Source: Torymus aiolomorphi
Lineage: Eukaryota > Arthropoda > Insecta > Hymenoptera > Torymidae
Direction of reading: 5' to 3'
Assembly: GCA_036365515.1 (NCBI GenBank)
Contig: CM070874.1
Coordinates: 40,226,083-40,290,082, forward strand
DNA: 64,000 bases
Positions within the stretch are counted from its first letter, which is position 1. Each line of letters starts with the position of its first letter. Below, piece by piece: positions 27,036 through 39,640 of the stretch. Below the pieces are notes generated by a model. That model was not told the origin of the DNA, ran no database searches, and saw only the letters and a list, made by a program, of their open reading frames with translations. The position numbers and the translations under genes are program-made.

Positions 27036-27907
27036 TAAAATTTCTTTCTTACAAATACTGAATAATTAATAAATTTTTAGAAACTATTAATAACTATTAT
27101 AATTAAATGAAAAAAGTTTCTAACAGATAATAACTTTTTATCGATTGATTTTATGGTTATGCCCAGCGGCACAAAAAAATAAATAAAAGTTTATTACTGT
27201 TATAAACTTTAGCTCTTTATAACAGAAAAACATGGGTCTGAAGTTTGCAACGTTGGAGTGCAACGAAATAAAAAAAAATACTTCATTTTACTTTACGTTT
27301 ATACTAAATAATATTAATTATGCGTGGAGATTTAGTGTTTTATAGTATAAAATAATTATATAACAAAGGTTTAGATAAAATTTCCATTTTTTAATAACTT
27401 TAATCAATCGTAAAAAATCATTTCGTTGCATTCCAACGATGCAAACTTCAGACCCTTAGAAAAACTGTTGCTAACTGCTTTAGCAGAATGCTTTCTCAAA
27501 GAGAATTGATAAATTACATCAAATAATTTTTTTAAATATACATTTTAATATAAAATTTCATTCTTGCTGCATATCTGATTTTCCATAAATACAATTATTC
27601 AAAATGATCAAGAAAATTATATTTAAAATAGTTATGTGGTAATTATTAAATTGCAAAATAAAAAGTTTAAGGTATCATCACATGCTATTTATTGAATTTA
27701 TAAATTAATTGCACTTCTTTGAAATTTCTTCGGCGTTTTCTTCGAAAACCTGCTAACTCGGTGTTTGCTTCAAAATCCCGCCAACTCAGCGAAGACTTCG
27801 AAAATCCACCAACTCATAGAGTGGTTTCAAAAACCATATAACTCAGCGAAGGTTTTAAATATCATCAGGCGTTTTTTTTTCTTTAATTTTGTAGTGGTAG
27901 CTCTAGG
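27036..27907. repeat. Inner arm of the giant palindrome (left)
   Basis: It mirrors 28791-29433, with high similarity except for a MITE at 27232-27457 present only here. No gene was seen. Confidence 0.8.
27232..27457. mobile_element. 226-bp MITE with 8-bp target duplication (left arm only)
   Basis: Terminal inverted repeats GGGTCTGAAGTTTGCA extend imperfectly to about 36 bp (CGTTGGARTGCAACGAAAT). AGAAAAAC flanks both sides (27224-27231 and 27458-27465). The right arm near 29240 has the empty site. The 8-bp duplication fits hAT or a related class; the termini are not classic hAT. Confidence 0.8.
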
Positions 27908-28790
27908 CTGTTTGTCGGCCCAATCAAATATTATTAAGTCGATTAAAAAAAATAAAAAAAAATATGGAAAAATCGAAAATAATCTTTTTTGGCTCTCGGT
28001 TTGGATATCGGTCGGAAGTAGGCCCATTTTCTGCAATGTTTTGAAATTTCCTATCTACCCATATTGTTTTCGGCCCTATCGGATATTATTAAGTCGATTA
28101 AAAAAAAAAAAGAAAAATATGGAAAAATCGAAATAATTTTATTTCTTCGCCGGGTTTGGATATCGGTCGAAAGTAGGCCCCTTTTCTGAAAGGTCTTAAA
28201 ATTTCCTATATACCCATATTTTTTTCGGCCCGATCGAATATTATGAAGTCGATTAAAAAAATAAAGAAAAATATACAAAAATCGAAAATAATTTTTCTTT
28301 GCTCTGGGTTTGAATATCGGCCGGAAGTAGGACCATTTTCTGAAAGGTCTTGAAATTTCATATCTATCCATATTGTTTTGGCCCGATCGGATATTATTAA
28401 GTCGGTTAAAAAAAATAAAGAAAAATATGGAAGAATCGAAAATAATTTTTTTCGTCGCTGGGTTTGGATATCGGTCGTAAGTAGGCCCATTTTCTGAAAG
28501 GCCTTAAAATCCATATCGATCCATATTTTTGTTGGCCCAATCGGATAATATTAAGTCGGTTAAAAAAATTAAGAAAAATATGGAAGAATCGAAAATATTT
28601 TCTTACGAAGTTGGGTTTGGGTATCCTTTGGAAATAGTCACATTTTCTTAAAAGTCTTGAAATTACCTATCAATCCATATTTTTGTCCGTCGAAACGGAT
28701 AATATTAAGTCGGTGAAAAAAATAAAGAAAAATATGGAAAAATCGTAAATAATTTTTTTCTACGGTTATACAGAAATTGTACTTTAACAT
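27908..28790. repeat. 155-bp satellite forming the palindrome spacer
   Basis: Nearly six copies of a unit with TTAAGTCGATTAAAAAAA, AATATGGAAAAATCGAAAAT, GGTTTGGATATCGGTCG, TAGGCCCATTTTCTG and ATCGGATA. Copies start near 27930, 28087, 28240, 28397, 28550 and 28705. Confidence 0.85.
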
Positions 28791-29433
28791 CCTAGAGCTA
28801 CCACTACAAAATTAAAGAAAAAAAACGCCTGAGTGAGAGGATATTTAAAACCTGCGCTGAGTTATATGGTTTTTGAAACCACTCTATGAGTTGGTGGATT
28901 TTCGAAGTCTTCGCTGAGTTGGCGGGATTTTGAAACAAATACCGAGTTAGCAGGTTTTCGAAGAAAACGCCGAAGAAATTTCGAAGAAGTGCAATTAATT
29001 TATAAATTCAATAAATAGCATGTGATAATACCTTATACTTTTTATTTTGCAATTTAATAATTACTACATAACTATTTTAAATATAATTTTCTTGATCATT
29101 TTGAATAATTGTATTTATGGAAAATCAGATATGCAGCAAGAATGAAATTTTATATTAAAATGTACATTTAAAAAAATTATTTGATGTAATTTATCAATTC
29201 TCTTTGAGAAAGCATTCTGCTAAAGCAGTTAGCAGCAGTTTTTCAGTTATAAAGAGCTAAAGTTTATAACAGTAATAAACTTTTATTTATTTTTTTGTGC
29301 CGCTCGGCATAACCATAAAATCAATCGATAAAAAATTATTATCTGTTAGAAACTTTTTTCATTTAATAATAATAGTTATTAATAGTTTCTAAAAGTTTAT
29401 TAATTATTCACTTTTTGTAAGAAAGAAATTTTA
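28791..29433. repeat. Inner arm of the giant palindrome (right)
   Basis: Reverse complement of 27036-27907 without the 226-bp MITE. It runs into TTAA at 29434-29437, the border of the right copy of block E. Confidence 0.8.
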
Positions 29434-29594
29434 TTAACCCGTTTCGGCCCGGAACTCCCAAATTTTCGTCTGATTTTCGATACGATAACTTTTTATGTTT
29501 CAAGTGTTTAAAAAACTTGATAAATATGATTTCTGACGTAAAATTTTATGTACTTTCAGAATCCGACCTCAAAATTGCAATACCATCAATATTT

Positions 29595-32500
29595 TGTGAA
29601 GTCCGGAAATAAGTGGAAATAAATAGTAATTGGTTTTGTTACGTCGGGTCTACCAAAGAAGACCCGATATTTAGTTTAAAAGAAAACTAATAATTGCTCT
29701 GTTTAGAGCCTAGGCTAATGAAAACCTACTAGCTCGGGATAGAGCTAGATACTAATAGGATAGGATAGGGTTTGGGCAACAAAGGGCGCGACGCGATTTA
29801 TTATTTTAGAATTTTGATAAAAAGAAACCAGTGGTGTTTCTGGTTTAAAATTTCTTGTGTATTTTTTTAATTTTATTTTAATTAGGGAATGTACCCACAA
29901 GAAAAGCCCAGTTACTGGCGACTTGCGCAATAGATTCCCTAATATGTTCGTTACTCTCAGGATCTCTATTGGGTGTTTATTAAAAGGTGGACAGGCTTAG
30001 AAGAAACACTTTTATTTTTAGGGGAAAACTATACGGAGACACGAATTAATACATGAAAAAAAGGATAGATATGTGGGGGAAATATTTCTATCTAACTAAA
30101 AGAAAGCAAATAAAAATGTTCACTTACTTTGTTTTTTTTTCTCTGGTCCTTAGCAGCTTTGAAGATCCGTTGTCTCTGCTGCGTTTTTTTATGAAAGGTG
30201 TCGGTGGTTTATAAATAAGAAAAGAAAAAAAATAATTTTAACACACAACAAAATAATTTTTAGCAAAAATATGAATTTTATTCGTGACACAAACGGGTTA
30301 CCCTTGCTCGGTAACTTTACAAAATTTTTAAGTTTTCGAAAAACTTCAGAGTGGCTCGGGACTCTGATTAAATTTGATGCTCGAGAAAGAAAGTTAGAAA
30401 AACTCTGAGAGTTGTGAAATGAGAAAAGAGGACCTCTTCGGTTGAGGGTGTTGAGAGTAGTGACTGAGCGGACGCGCAAGTGAACGAGCTGCGTTAACGA
30501 AGTGATGCCTGCGCCTTCCTTATCTTAAACGCAGAGGGACGCTATTGGTCGCTCGGATTTTTAGAACCTCCCTCACTCATAATCGAAAGCTGTGATTTTA
30601 TAATGAGGCGTCGTTATGCATAACTGCTATAGTTTGAATATTAGTCAATGAAAGAAAATTTTATTGTTTTATATTTATATCCGGATAAATAACCCACTTT
30701 AACGTAATGTTTTTTTTTTTTTTTTTTTTAATAGGTACCTTTTATTAGTTATATAAAAAGTTGATAAATGAAAGCATCTGAAGGTTGAATATTGTAATAA
30801 ATTATAATTATTACGTAAATTAAACATTACCCAAAGTAGATTATTTATTTACATAATTTTTATTTTAAACAAAACAGTTTTAAATACGAAACCGAACAAG
30901 GATAATTATGCATGTATGTGACTATAATTATCAGTATGCTAGTTTAATATAGAAATTATAAACGTCTTAAAATTAGTAAAATTAAACTTAAAACTAAATA
31001 TGACGACTTTCGATAATATAAACGGATTTAAAAATTATATTCCTGAATTCATGATAAATTTAAGCTATTAACATTTTTAGCACATAAGTTAGAACTAAAA
31101 TATAAGTATATAAAAATAACTAAATTTGTATAAGCTCTATTATACTTCTACAAATTTAGACTTAACATGTAAACTTAAAAATAAACTATCTAAATCAACA
31201 TAAATCTAATATGTGAACCTATTACTCATTTCATATTATTGGGACATTGAATTAAAGTAACTGCTAAAACTTATACAGAAGAACGTACAATAATATATAT
31301 ATAATAGACTAACCTATTGTGGAAATAAGTGAGATATTAAAATGTGTTAGTTTATGAACTTTTCAGGAAAGAGAACGGAAAGTACTTGATTTCATAAGAT
31401 ATTTGAACTTTAAAATATTCTTAATTGAATTTGGAAATTGTAGAGATTCTGTTTTTATATATTTTGCATAAACATACAAAATAAAGTCAAGAAATATTAA
31501 TGTGGATAGAAAATGCTGAAGATAATTATCTAACGTAAGAGCTTAATAGAAAGATATGAAATAACCTAGTTTAGTCTTGGATAACTAAAATCTATTGAAT
31601 TGTTGAGTTAATAAATCCTCAGGGATTTAATTGGAAGAGGTATAATAAGTAAATGGTATATGTTTAACCTTGGAGTTACAGAGGGAAAATTAGTTACTCT
31701 GTATTTGTTACTAACTGTCTATAAACGCGTACTTTAAATATTATAAATTAACGAAAGAGAAATTTGTGATTTTATTGAAATAAATGCGTTATAATAAATT
31801 TATTTTATAAACTAATTTAGATATATTAATAGGGGTGTTACTAACAATGCGTTCTGATTTATAAATCATGAATAACAATAATAATAATAATGAATAATAA
31901 GGTTTGCATTTTCTTTGAATATCTTCTTTAAAATCTTGATTTATTTAAATAATAAAAAAAAATGAGAATGTCCATATTGTCTATTGCTTTTTTTTTTTTT
32001 TTTTTTTTACATAAAAGAATTAAAAATGCATCCACTGTAAATAAATATTTCAATGGAAAAATACAGTATAAATATGGGTGGCATAAAACTTTGTAAAACG
32101 AGAGAGAGAGAGACGGGAACAGACGCTCCTATGTGTGGCCAGGCATACCGATGCAGGCTCGCGAAACGTGAGAGTTATCGCCTTCGGATGTTTGGGTCCC
32201 CAGATGAGCTTTAGGAAAGTGAAGAGGAGAACTTCTTATCGCGGCCTAATCGGAAACTCGAGTCTGGCTAGCGGTTGCTGAGTATTATCGTAAAAGAAAA
32301 GAAACGAAAAAACTTTACGACACACGGCGAACAAGAGAGCGTGGTAACCGTTTTTGGTTACCCTGGAACTGCTATGTGTTCCGGGATTTAATACTAACAT
32401 TTTTTTTTTTTCACAAATTAGCCGGATGTAACAGTTTTATGTATATTTATTATATAAAATACAATAATTTATTTACCAATACAATCTGCTGGCTTCTGGT

Positions 32501-33083
32501 AGATCGATGCGTTTAGAATTTACACTTGTTTCTATAAATTTACTATAAATAACTCATAAAATCTGCTTGCTAGATGAGTAAGGCTTATGATTACAATTTC
32601 AGTAATTTATAAGATCTGCTTGATAGATGAGTAAGGCTTACGATTTCAACTTGACTCGAATGTCGTCTGAGTTTGATGGAGCTCTCCAGGTTTCTTGTAC
32701 GCTGTGACTGATTCGCGCAACACACATCACTTCTTTTATAATACAAAAAAATTAGGTTAAACATGAGCCCGGTGACGTATCAAATTCATCTTTTGACAAC
32801 TTATGTATTACAAGTTTTCTGGGTCGTCGTACTTGTGAAATGCTGAGCATTGCAAAGTGTGGCCTTTCGACTGCTGCGGAATTCGGTGGCTTGGATTCTA
32901 GCTCGTCCGTATGTTAAAAACTGCATGCGTTGTCTTCCTGAGTGGGTGACTCTATACGTCGCAAGGTCGCATAAGCAGAACGCTGCGTAGCATTAAGTTG
33001 CATTCTCGCTTTTATGTGTCAGGAAATATCTGATACTAATTATGTTTTTTCTTTAAAATGAGAATACGTCTCCGGACGTAACA
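29595..33083 (-). repeat. 3' LTR of the minus-strand LTR element, split by an insertion
   Basis: The LTR sequence stops at 29636 and resumes after 32433. Together the pieces equal one LTR. The polypurine tract lies just beyond 33083. Confidence 0.85.
29637..32433. mobile_element. Nested 2.8-kb element with TGTTAC...GTAACA ends
   Basis: It is inserted in the 3' LTR with a GTTT duplication (29633-29636 and 32434-32437). Ends TGTTACGTCGGG and CCGGATGTAACA are inverted and resemble the host LTR ends, so it is probably a solo LTR, or a very reduced copy, of a related family. I found no internal repeat proving two LTRs. Interior is AT-rich with a GC-richer 350 bp at 32100-32433. A 96-residue ORF at 30189-30479 has no recognisable features. 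Confidence 0.6.
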
Positions 33084-34006
33084 CCTCCCCCCTTAGACTG
33101 TTGAATGTCGTAGAGATTCATCATTTTCATTTTCTGTTACAGAATTTGATTTAATGATAAAAATAATAATACGATTTATAATAGTAATAGTAATATTAGT
33201 AATAATAATTATAATAATAATAATAATACTCGTCAGTCTTGGATCGACATGAATTTCTCATAAATGATGGTTTAAACAATTAATACTTTGATTTACAAAT
33301 TCACGACCATTGGTTATTTTACATTCATGGTTATCAAGTTTAAGTTTTCTAAATTTTTAATTACTTTGGTGCGCATTGTTTAAATTGACAGTTGTATTTA
33401 GCGTATATTATTCTTGCTGGAACATAAAAATTGCTGTATTTGTATTTCGAAGATTTCATTGACTTGGAGTGTCGCGAGGCCGTACAGTTAAAAGTGCATA
33501 ATTGTCGAAATTCGCATATACGACATTTGTATGTCAGAAAATTACTAGCGATAAATATGCATTGTTAATTTAATTTTAGAGATACGTCACAAACGTAACA
33601 CTTCCCCCCCTTAGAATGTTGAATATCGTAGAGACTCAACAAGTATAATAATAGTTAGCTATCAGTAATTTTCTGTTACAATAATTTCAAATTACAATTA
33701 TAAGATGGAAAGTTAACTATAAATACAACAACGTCTTTCATAAAATGTTTTGAGAAATTTTTAAATAATTTCAATATGGTTCGTTTAAAATTGTGATTCA
33801 TTTCGTACAAGAATGTTTACAATTTCCGTGTGTTGAAATTTTTTTCTCTATGCTAGTTGATACGTAGGTGTCAATAAATTTGTAATCGCATAATTTTGTG
33901 GATCAAGAAATTACTGATGAGAATATGAATATTAAATGTAATTTAGGGATACGTCACGGACGTAACACCTCCCCCCTTTGACTGTTGAATATCGTAGAGA
34001 TTCAAC
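33084..34006 (-). repeat. Three copies of the polypurine tract/LTR-edge junction
   Basis: CCTCCCCCCTTAGACTGTTG and near-copies follow ACGTAACA at 33084, 33601 and 33968 (spacing 517 and 367 bp), each continuing ...ATCGTAGAGATTCA. On the minus strand each is a purine tract directly before a TGTTACGT LTR-like start. Only the one at 33084 borders the full LTR. Confidence 0.75.
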
Positions 34007-35992
34007 AATTATAGGAATAGTTGAACCATCAGTAATTTCTTGTTACAAAAGGTTCAATAATAATAACAATTCAAATAATAAAAACAATAATAAAAATTCA
34101 TGTCATTAAATCCATACTAAAAATTTATATATATAAACAATAACAAAAACAATAATAAAAATTCAATAAATTTAAACAAAATTTCGTATTGTCTATAAAT
34201 TTCTATAAAGTAAATCATTTATTTTTTTTCCTAATACTAGACTACACTTAACCTACGGTTATAATTTTATATAACAATTGGTTAATAAAACGTTATGTAA
34301 TAAATATAGCATACGTTATGCATTAGAATTTGTATAGAGATATATAATATCTTGTTTGAACATCGCATTTCGACAATTAAATTATTTTATTACGCTAATG
34401 TATAATAAATTTTGTTTTGCTGGTTTTACATAAATTAAAGTCATTGATTAACTGAGTTTAGAAATAATGTGTGTATTAAATAATTTTGTAGTAAATAAAA
34501 TGTGTGAGGAGAAATATATAGGGAATGATTCAAGTGATCATTCACTGCCCTCCCTGCTGAGATATTTGGCAAAAGATATATTATTTTTTCCTCTTTGTTT
34601 AAGTAGAATAACATTAAAGGGTTTTTGATATTATCATTATAAAAAAATATTTTTCAACCGTATACTGAGAAAAATTATAATTATTTCCAAAAGAAAAATT
34701 TAATTATATTGGTAAGTATTTTTGATAAAAAAGGAAGGTTAATAGGACGGAGTGATTTTTGTTAATTTTGACTTGTTATTGCTCTTATGCATCATTGTAT
34801 TACCTTTCATTGAAAATCTCAGCCGTTTTAAAAGTTCATTTTAAAACTCAAGATTTTTTTCTGGCATGAGTAGCATTCACATATTTGCATTAGAGAGTAT
34901 GCAGTGTGTTATAGAGTAGAAAATTGCTTTAATCAATACAGTGCCGAATAGTGTATCTTGCAGGATGATCATGTTAGTCTATGATGAAACTGATCACTTC
35001 AAATACATTATATTCGATTTAATCTTAGCAATGTGAGTACAGCTACCTAAATTCTTTCTTTCTTTTGTTCTTGAACTATTCATAAAATTTCTTTTATGAA
35101 TGCGAACAATTTTTGTAGGCAAATACAATCTGATTTTGCATAAAATTACAGTCAAATTTTTTTTATCTATGTTTGTTAGGGTTGCAAGGTTTAGGAATGG
35201 TTTTGTTTCGTTTTCTTTTGGATTAGTTCTGTATTTTCTTATTCAAAGATAGATAGAATAATAAGTTATTAAATTAACCCCTGCAATGTTTTCTACCTTG
35301 TGACTAAATAATTAATTAAATATTTCTATTATTTAATAACACATCATTTTTACAAAAAAAAAAACTTTTACTTATTTCATTAGCAAACAAAAACTGAGGT
35401 ATTTTAATATGTAATCGCAATATTTTTGTTTGTTGTTGTTAAAAAAGAAAAGAACAATATATATATATATATATATTTTTTTTTTAATTGTCAACGATGT
35501 TATTGTTAGTCGTAGCATTACTTTTAAAATCTTTCATGTATGAATCTTTTTGCTGTCTTCGTAAAAATTTCTTAGAATTTCATTATTCAAATTTATATTA
35601 TTCCGATCGCATTTTTATAAAATTATTAACTTTCTTAGGAAATATAGTTGCTTTTCACAAAATTCTGACAAGTTGATACGAACAATTGTAGACAAACGAA
35701 TAAATGGTTATAATTTTAAATTGTATATTTGGTAAAATCTGGATCACCTTAGGGTTATATTCTAGTTGACCAAGAAGTAGGATGGTTTTGCTTCAAATGG
35801 AAAAGTTGAGCTGCAATTATAATTCTCTATTGCTGTATTAAATTTGGAAAAATAAGAAGAGATTATGATAGATATTAATATTGAGTATGTTGTCCATATC
35901 CTAAAACAAAAATGTTATGTTATTATTTGTTTTATAACAAATTTTGTCTTTGCTTATTTTTCATAATTAGTTAAGATATTATTTTGTTCATT
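34007..35992. other. Non-coding interior of the LTR element, 3' side
   Basis: Very AT-rich with AAT trinucleotide and a TA tract near 35459-35475. No polymerase motifs in any frame that I could see. The 62-codon plus-strand frame at 35488 is not credible. Confidence 0.5.
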
Positions 35993-38143
35993 TTAATAGC
36001 GGTGAAAATTCTTATTATGCTGATCCTTTTGAAATTTGTTCATATTTAGTTCTTTAATAGGCCATGTTTTGTCTCCCTTTTTAAACTTTCTTCTGATAAT
36101 AAATTTATTGTAGTAACCTTTAGTTTTTAATTTTAATCTTGTATTTTTTACAAATTCTTTAAAATGTTTTTGATTATTAGATGTCCATTTTAGTTTTTTG
36201 ACGTTTTTATTAAATGCTATTTTGGTTAAAACTAATTGCAATTGGTGTACTTTATTAGGATTTATATTTAGATTGATTATTACGTTATGATTTTGATTAC
36301 CTAAAGTTTCTTGTAGTTGATTTTTATTCTCAAGCTGTTCTTGGTGTTCTTGATCATCAAATATTTTTAGATGATTTTTATTCTCTAAATGTTTTTTAAG
36401 TTTTTGATTATCAAACATATCTTTTGGTTGATTTTCATTTTCGAAAACTACTTTACTATTATTTAATAAGTTCTTTAGATTTTTTGTATCATTTAAAAAA
36501 GACTCTTCTGAATGTATTGATGCTATATTCTCTTTTAACGAATTTTCAAGCGAGTTTTGTTGGAATTTAGTTTTCATTTGATCATCTTCGGATTCAAATG
36601 GTTCAGCTAAAGCAAAAGTTATGTCTAAAATGACTTTAAGATCGTCATAAAAAGTTACTGTTTCCAACGAATTATTATCTTCTATATTATTTTCATTCGA
36701 AATTTCATTTTTTTTGGTTATTTATATCAGATTCATTAAAATCAATTACATTAATTTCATCACAATCCTCATGAGTTTTTATATTAGATTCGTTGAAATT
36801 CATTTCTTCATTAGTCTCATCATTTTTTACAGTAGATTCAATAGAATCAATTAAATTTGTTTCCATAATTTCTTCAATTTCATGATTATTTTTGAAAATT
36901 TCGTTAAAGTCTATAAAATTAATTTCATTAGTATTTCCATGATTTTTTATAATCATATCATTATCTTTTGGTTCATCAGTGATTTCATGTATTTTTATAA
37001 AAGGTACGATAATTGAATTGATTTCTTTATCATCATTAATTATTGTAGATTCCTCTATGATATTAGTTTCCTGTTTATTTTTATTTACTTTATTTTCTGT
37101 AATTAGTTCATTACTATTATACCTTTCAATATTTATTGCATTAACTTTATTTTTCTGAATTTTTGATTCGTTAATTGTTTCTTTTTTAACATTGTGGTAT
37201 GATTCATCAGTATTAATACTTGGATATTGTTTGATTTCCTCACATACTTCAGTAGTATGATCTGGATTTTTACAAAGATCAGAATAGTTTCCCATTGCAT
37301 TATAAGATTTTTAAGTTTTCTGCTGTTGTCGACGTCATGCCCGATTCTTTTGCAATATTCACATTGAATTCTTTTTCTATTTACTGTATTGGGTTGTTGA
37401 TTATTAAAAATCATATTTCTTGGTTTGTAATTTTGTTGTTTGATGTTATTGAATCTGTTTGTATTCCTTGAATTGCTTTGTGTGTGGTACGTGTATTTGT
37501 TTTCTAAACTTCTATAATTTGGGCTAATATTCGTGTAATTGGTATTCATTTTTAAACTTGTATTTCGATCTGGGCAATATGCTGCAGTATGTGTGATGGC
37601 CATGCAAATTTGGCAAATTATTCAATTTCTTAAAACCGCACGCTTGCAATCTGATGCATCGTGGTCTTCTTCCTTACATAACGCGCACCACATTATTTTT
37701 TCGTTTATAGGGCAGTATATCATCCAATGCCCGAGTTTATTGCATTTCGTGCATACTGCTGACAAGCAGTCTTTAGTTGAGTGACTCGTGCTTCCGCAAT
37801 AATCACAATTAAGTTCATATTTCTTTACAACAGGGCATTGAGTAGCTGTATGTCCTATGATTTGACAGTATTGGCAATAAACTTCATTTGTTTGGTTAAA
37901 TGTACACTTATTTACAGAATGTCCTCTATGATTACAGCGTTTACAGAAAACTTCTATTTTATTTTTAGCATTCTTGCAAAAATATGATAGATGATCTTTA
38001 CTTTTACAAAAAACACAAACTGCATTAGAGCAAAACAATGCTTCGTGATATTGATCTCGGCAAATTTGACAATGAAATACTTTAGTATAGTAATGGTTTT
38101 GTTGTTCAAAATTATAAAATATATCAGCTTGATTATTCATCAT
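35993..38143 (-). pseudogene. Gag-like protein with an array of zinc knuckles (interrupted reading frame)
   Basis: From ATG at 38143 the frame encodes seven consecutive C-x2-C-x4-H-x4-C knuckles in 173 residues, from CQICRDQYHEALFC to CALCKEEDHDASDC. After an in-frame TGA at about 37622 the same frame gives an eighth, CQICMAITHTAAYC, then an Asn-rich stretch and a ninth with the last Cys replaced by Ser. A frame change near 37300 leads to an acidic, Asn/Ile/Glu-rich region (37295-36705). A second change at an A8 run near 36712 leads to a lysine-rich tail (36700-35993) ending KGYYNKFIIRRKFKKGDKTW, faintly like an integrase C-terminal end. CCHC knuckles bind nucleic acid in Gag. No capsid domain was recognised. 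The frame breaks may be decay or indels in homopolymers. Confidence 0.6.
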
Positions 38144-39485
38144 CGCTTTTTCATTTTATTAAATGTTCGTAATTATTATTGTAGTTTATTTTTGAATTTA
38201 TCTTTTATTTTGTTTATTATTGTCTTTCTTTCATTTTCTCGTTTGAGTGTTGTTCATTTTCTTATTTTATTATATTCCCTTTTGCAATGTAACATTTTAT
38301 TGTAATTCTGTTTTTGTATGATTCTTCATTATAATATTCTTACTTTTATTGTAATACTTTTCGTTTGTTTAGTTATTTTTTATTATTATTTTGATTTCCT
38401 TATTTTGATTAAAAATGACTCGATTATTTTATACACTGATTATATCTCTAATATGTTTTCTATTTTGTATCGTGTAAATTCTCTATTATTTATTTCCTTT
38501 TATTTATTTCTCTTCATTCGTTTCTTATGTTTTATTCTTTATTCTTTTTATTTATGTATCAGTATGGTTAGTAATCTAGCCTTAAAACTCTTAGTTTCTT
38601 TTCGAAAGCGTTCGCTTATTATTATCGTTTACTAGTTTTTTTTTTTATTTTGGATTGCTTTGGGTCTTTTGTCTGGTTATAATCCCTTTGTTTCCCTTAT
38701 TTTCAGTACCTTCCTTAGTTGACATGACATATTACTCTTTTGTTTATGCTATCTATAATGTTTCTTTTTAAATATGGTTTTATTATTAGTTCTACTATTT
38801 TTTGTGTATACTTATATTTTTGTAATTGTTTTATAAGATTTTATAATTTGTTTATTTGCTGCTTTTGTATCTCCATCTCTTCTATTTTCCGTTCACTTTA
38901 TTTTTCTTAGTGCTTTTATATCTTATTATTTAAAATACACTATTTATATATACACGGATTATTTAATTAATAATTTTTGTTTTAAATTATTATTCAATTT
39001 CCTTTCTTACGTTTAACCCTTTATTCTATTCTTTCTTTTTCTCGTATATATTTCCAACTTATTTGGCAATTATTCTTAATCTTTTTCCTATAATCTTTGT
39101 TTGTTCTTTTAATATTTTTGTTTATATATTGTAATGTTTCTCTTTTATTTTATTATTTTTCCTTTTAAATATTTTATTATTGATTTTTTTTTCTCACTTG
39201 TCTTATTTTCTTTGACTGCAATTTTTGCGTATAATATCTTTTGATTTCAATATGTACTTTTATTTTGACACCTGCTATTTCACTTATAGTTAGTTATGAA
39301 ATTTGTTGTTAATAACTCGACGAGCCGTACACGTTTATCTTCAGAAGTTTAAACGATTATGCTACAATAATCCTCTCAACTTCTTACTGTAAAACGAGAA
39401 GCTCGGAAGCAGTTAGTAATGATATTTTTAGAAATTTTCAAATACTATTCGTTTCCTCTTACTCCGGTGTTATTTTTCGTATAAA
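38144..39485 (-). other. Leader region of the LTR element
   Basis: Between the 5' LTR and the zinc-knuckle ORF, strongly A-rich on the coding strand. Plus-strand ORFs here (for example 38318-38635) are low-complexity Ile/Leu/Phe frames and are not credible. Confidence 0.4.
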
Positions 39486-39640
39486 TCTAGTGAACTTACG
39501 TTCGTTTCGTACCGGAACCAATGTGAAATCCGGAAATAGTTATTTTTATTCTTTTATTTTAAACAGTCTAGTGAACTAATGTTCCATTCGTACCGGAACC
39601 AATGTGAAGTCCGGAAATAAGTGGAAATAAATAGTAATTG
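39486..39640 (-). repeat. Duplicated LTR-end/primer-site junction, 81-bp period
   Basis: TCTAGTGAACT...CGTACCGGAACCAATGTGAA occurs at 39486 and again at 39567. Each copy has the primer-site-like CCGGAACCAA joined to the TGTGAARTCCGGAAATA LTR edge. Only the second borders the full LTR. Confidence 0.75.

Noticed and set aside
30189..30479. 96-codon ORF in the nested element
   Set aside because: Low-complexity hydrophobic tail, no family match recalled, inside presumed LTR sequence.
36000..36130. Integrase C-terminal domain in the Lys-rich tail
   Set aside because: Resemblance limited to one short stretch (YYNK...RRKFKKGDKTW); no catalytic DDE or zinc domain upstream.
37539..38635. Plus-strand ORFs opposite the zinc-knuckle gene and its leader
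   Set aside because: Antisense shadows and low-complexity Phe/Leu/Ile frames.
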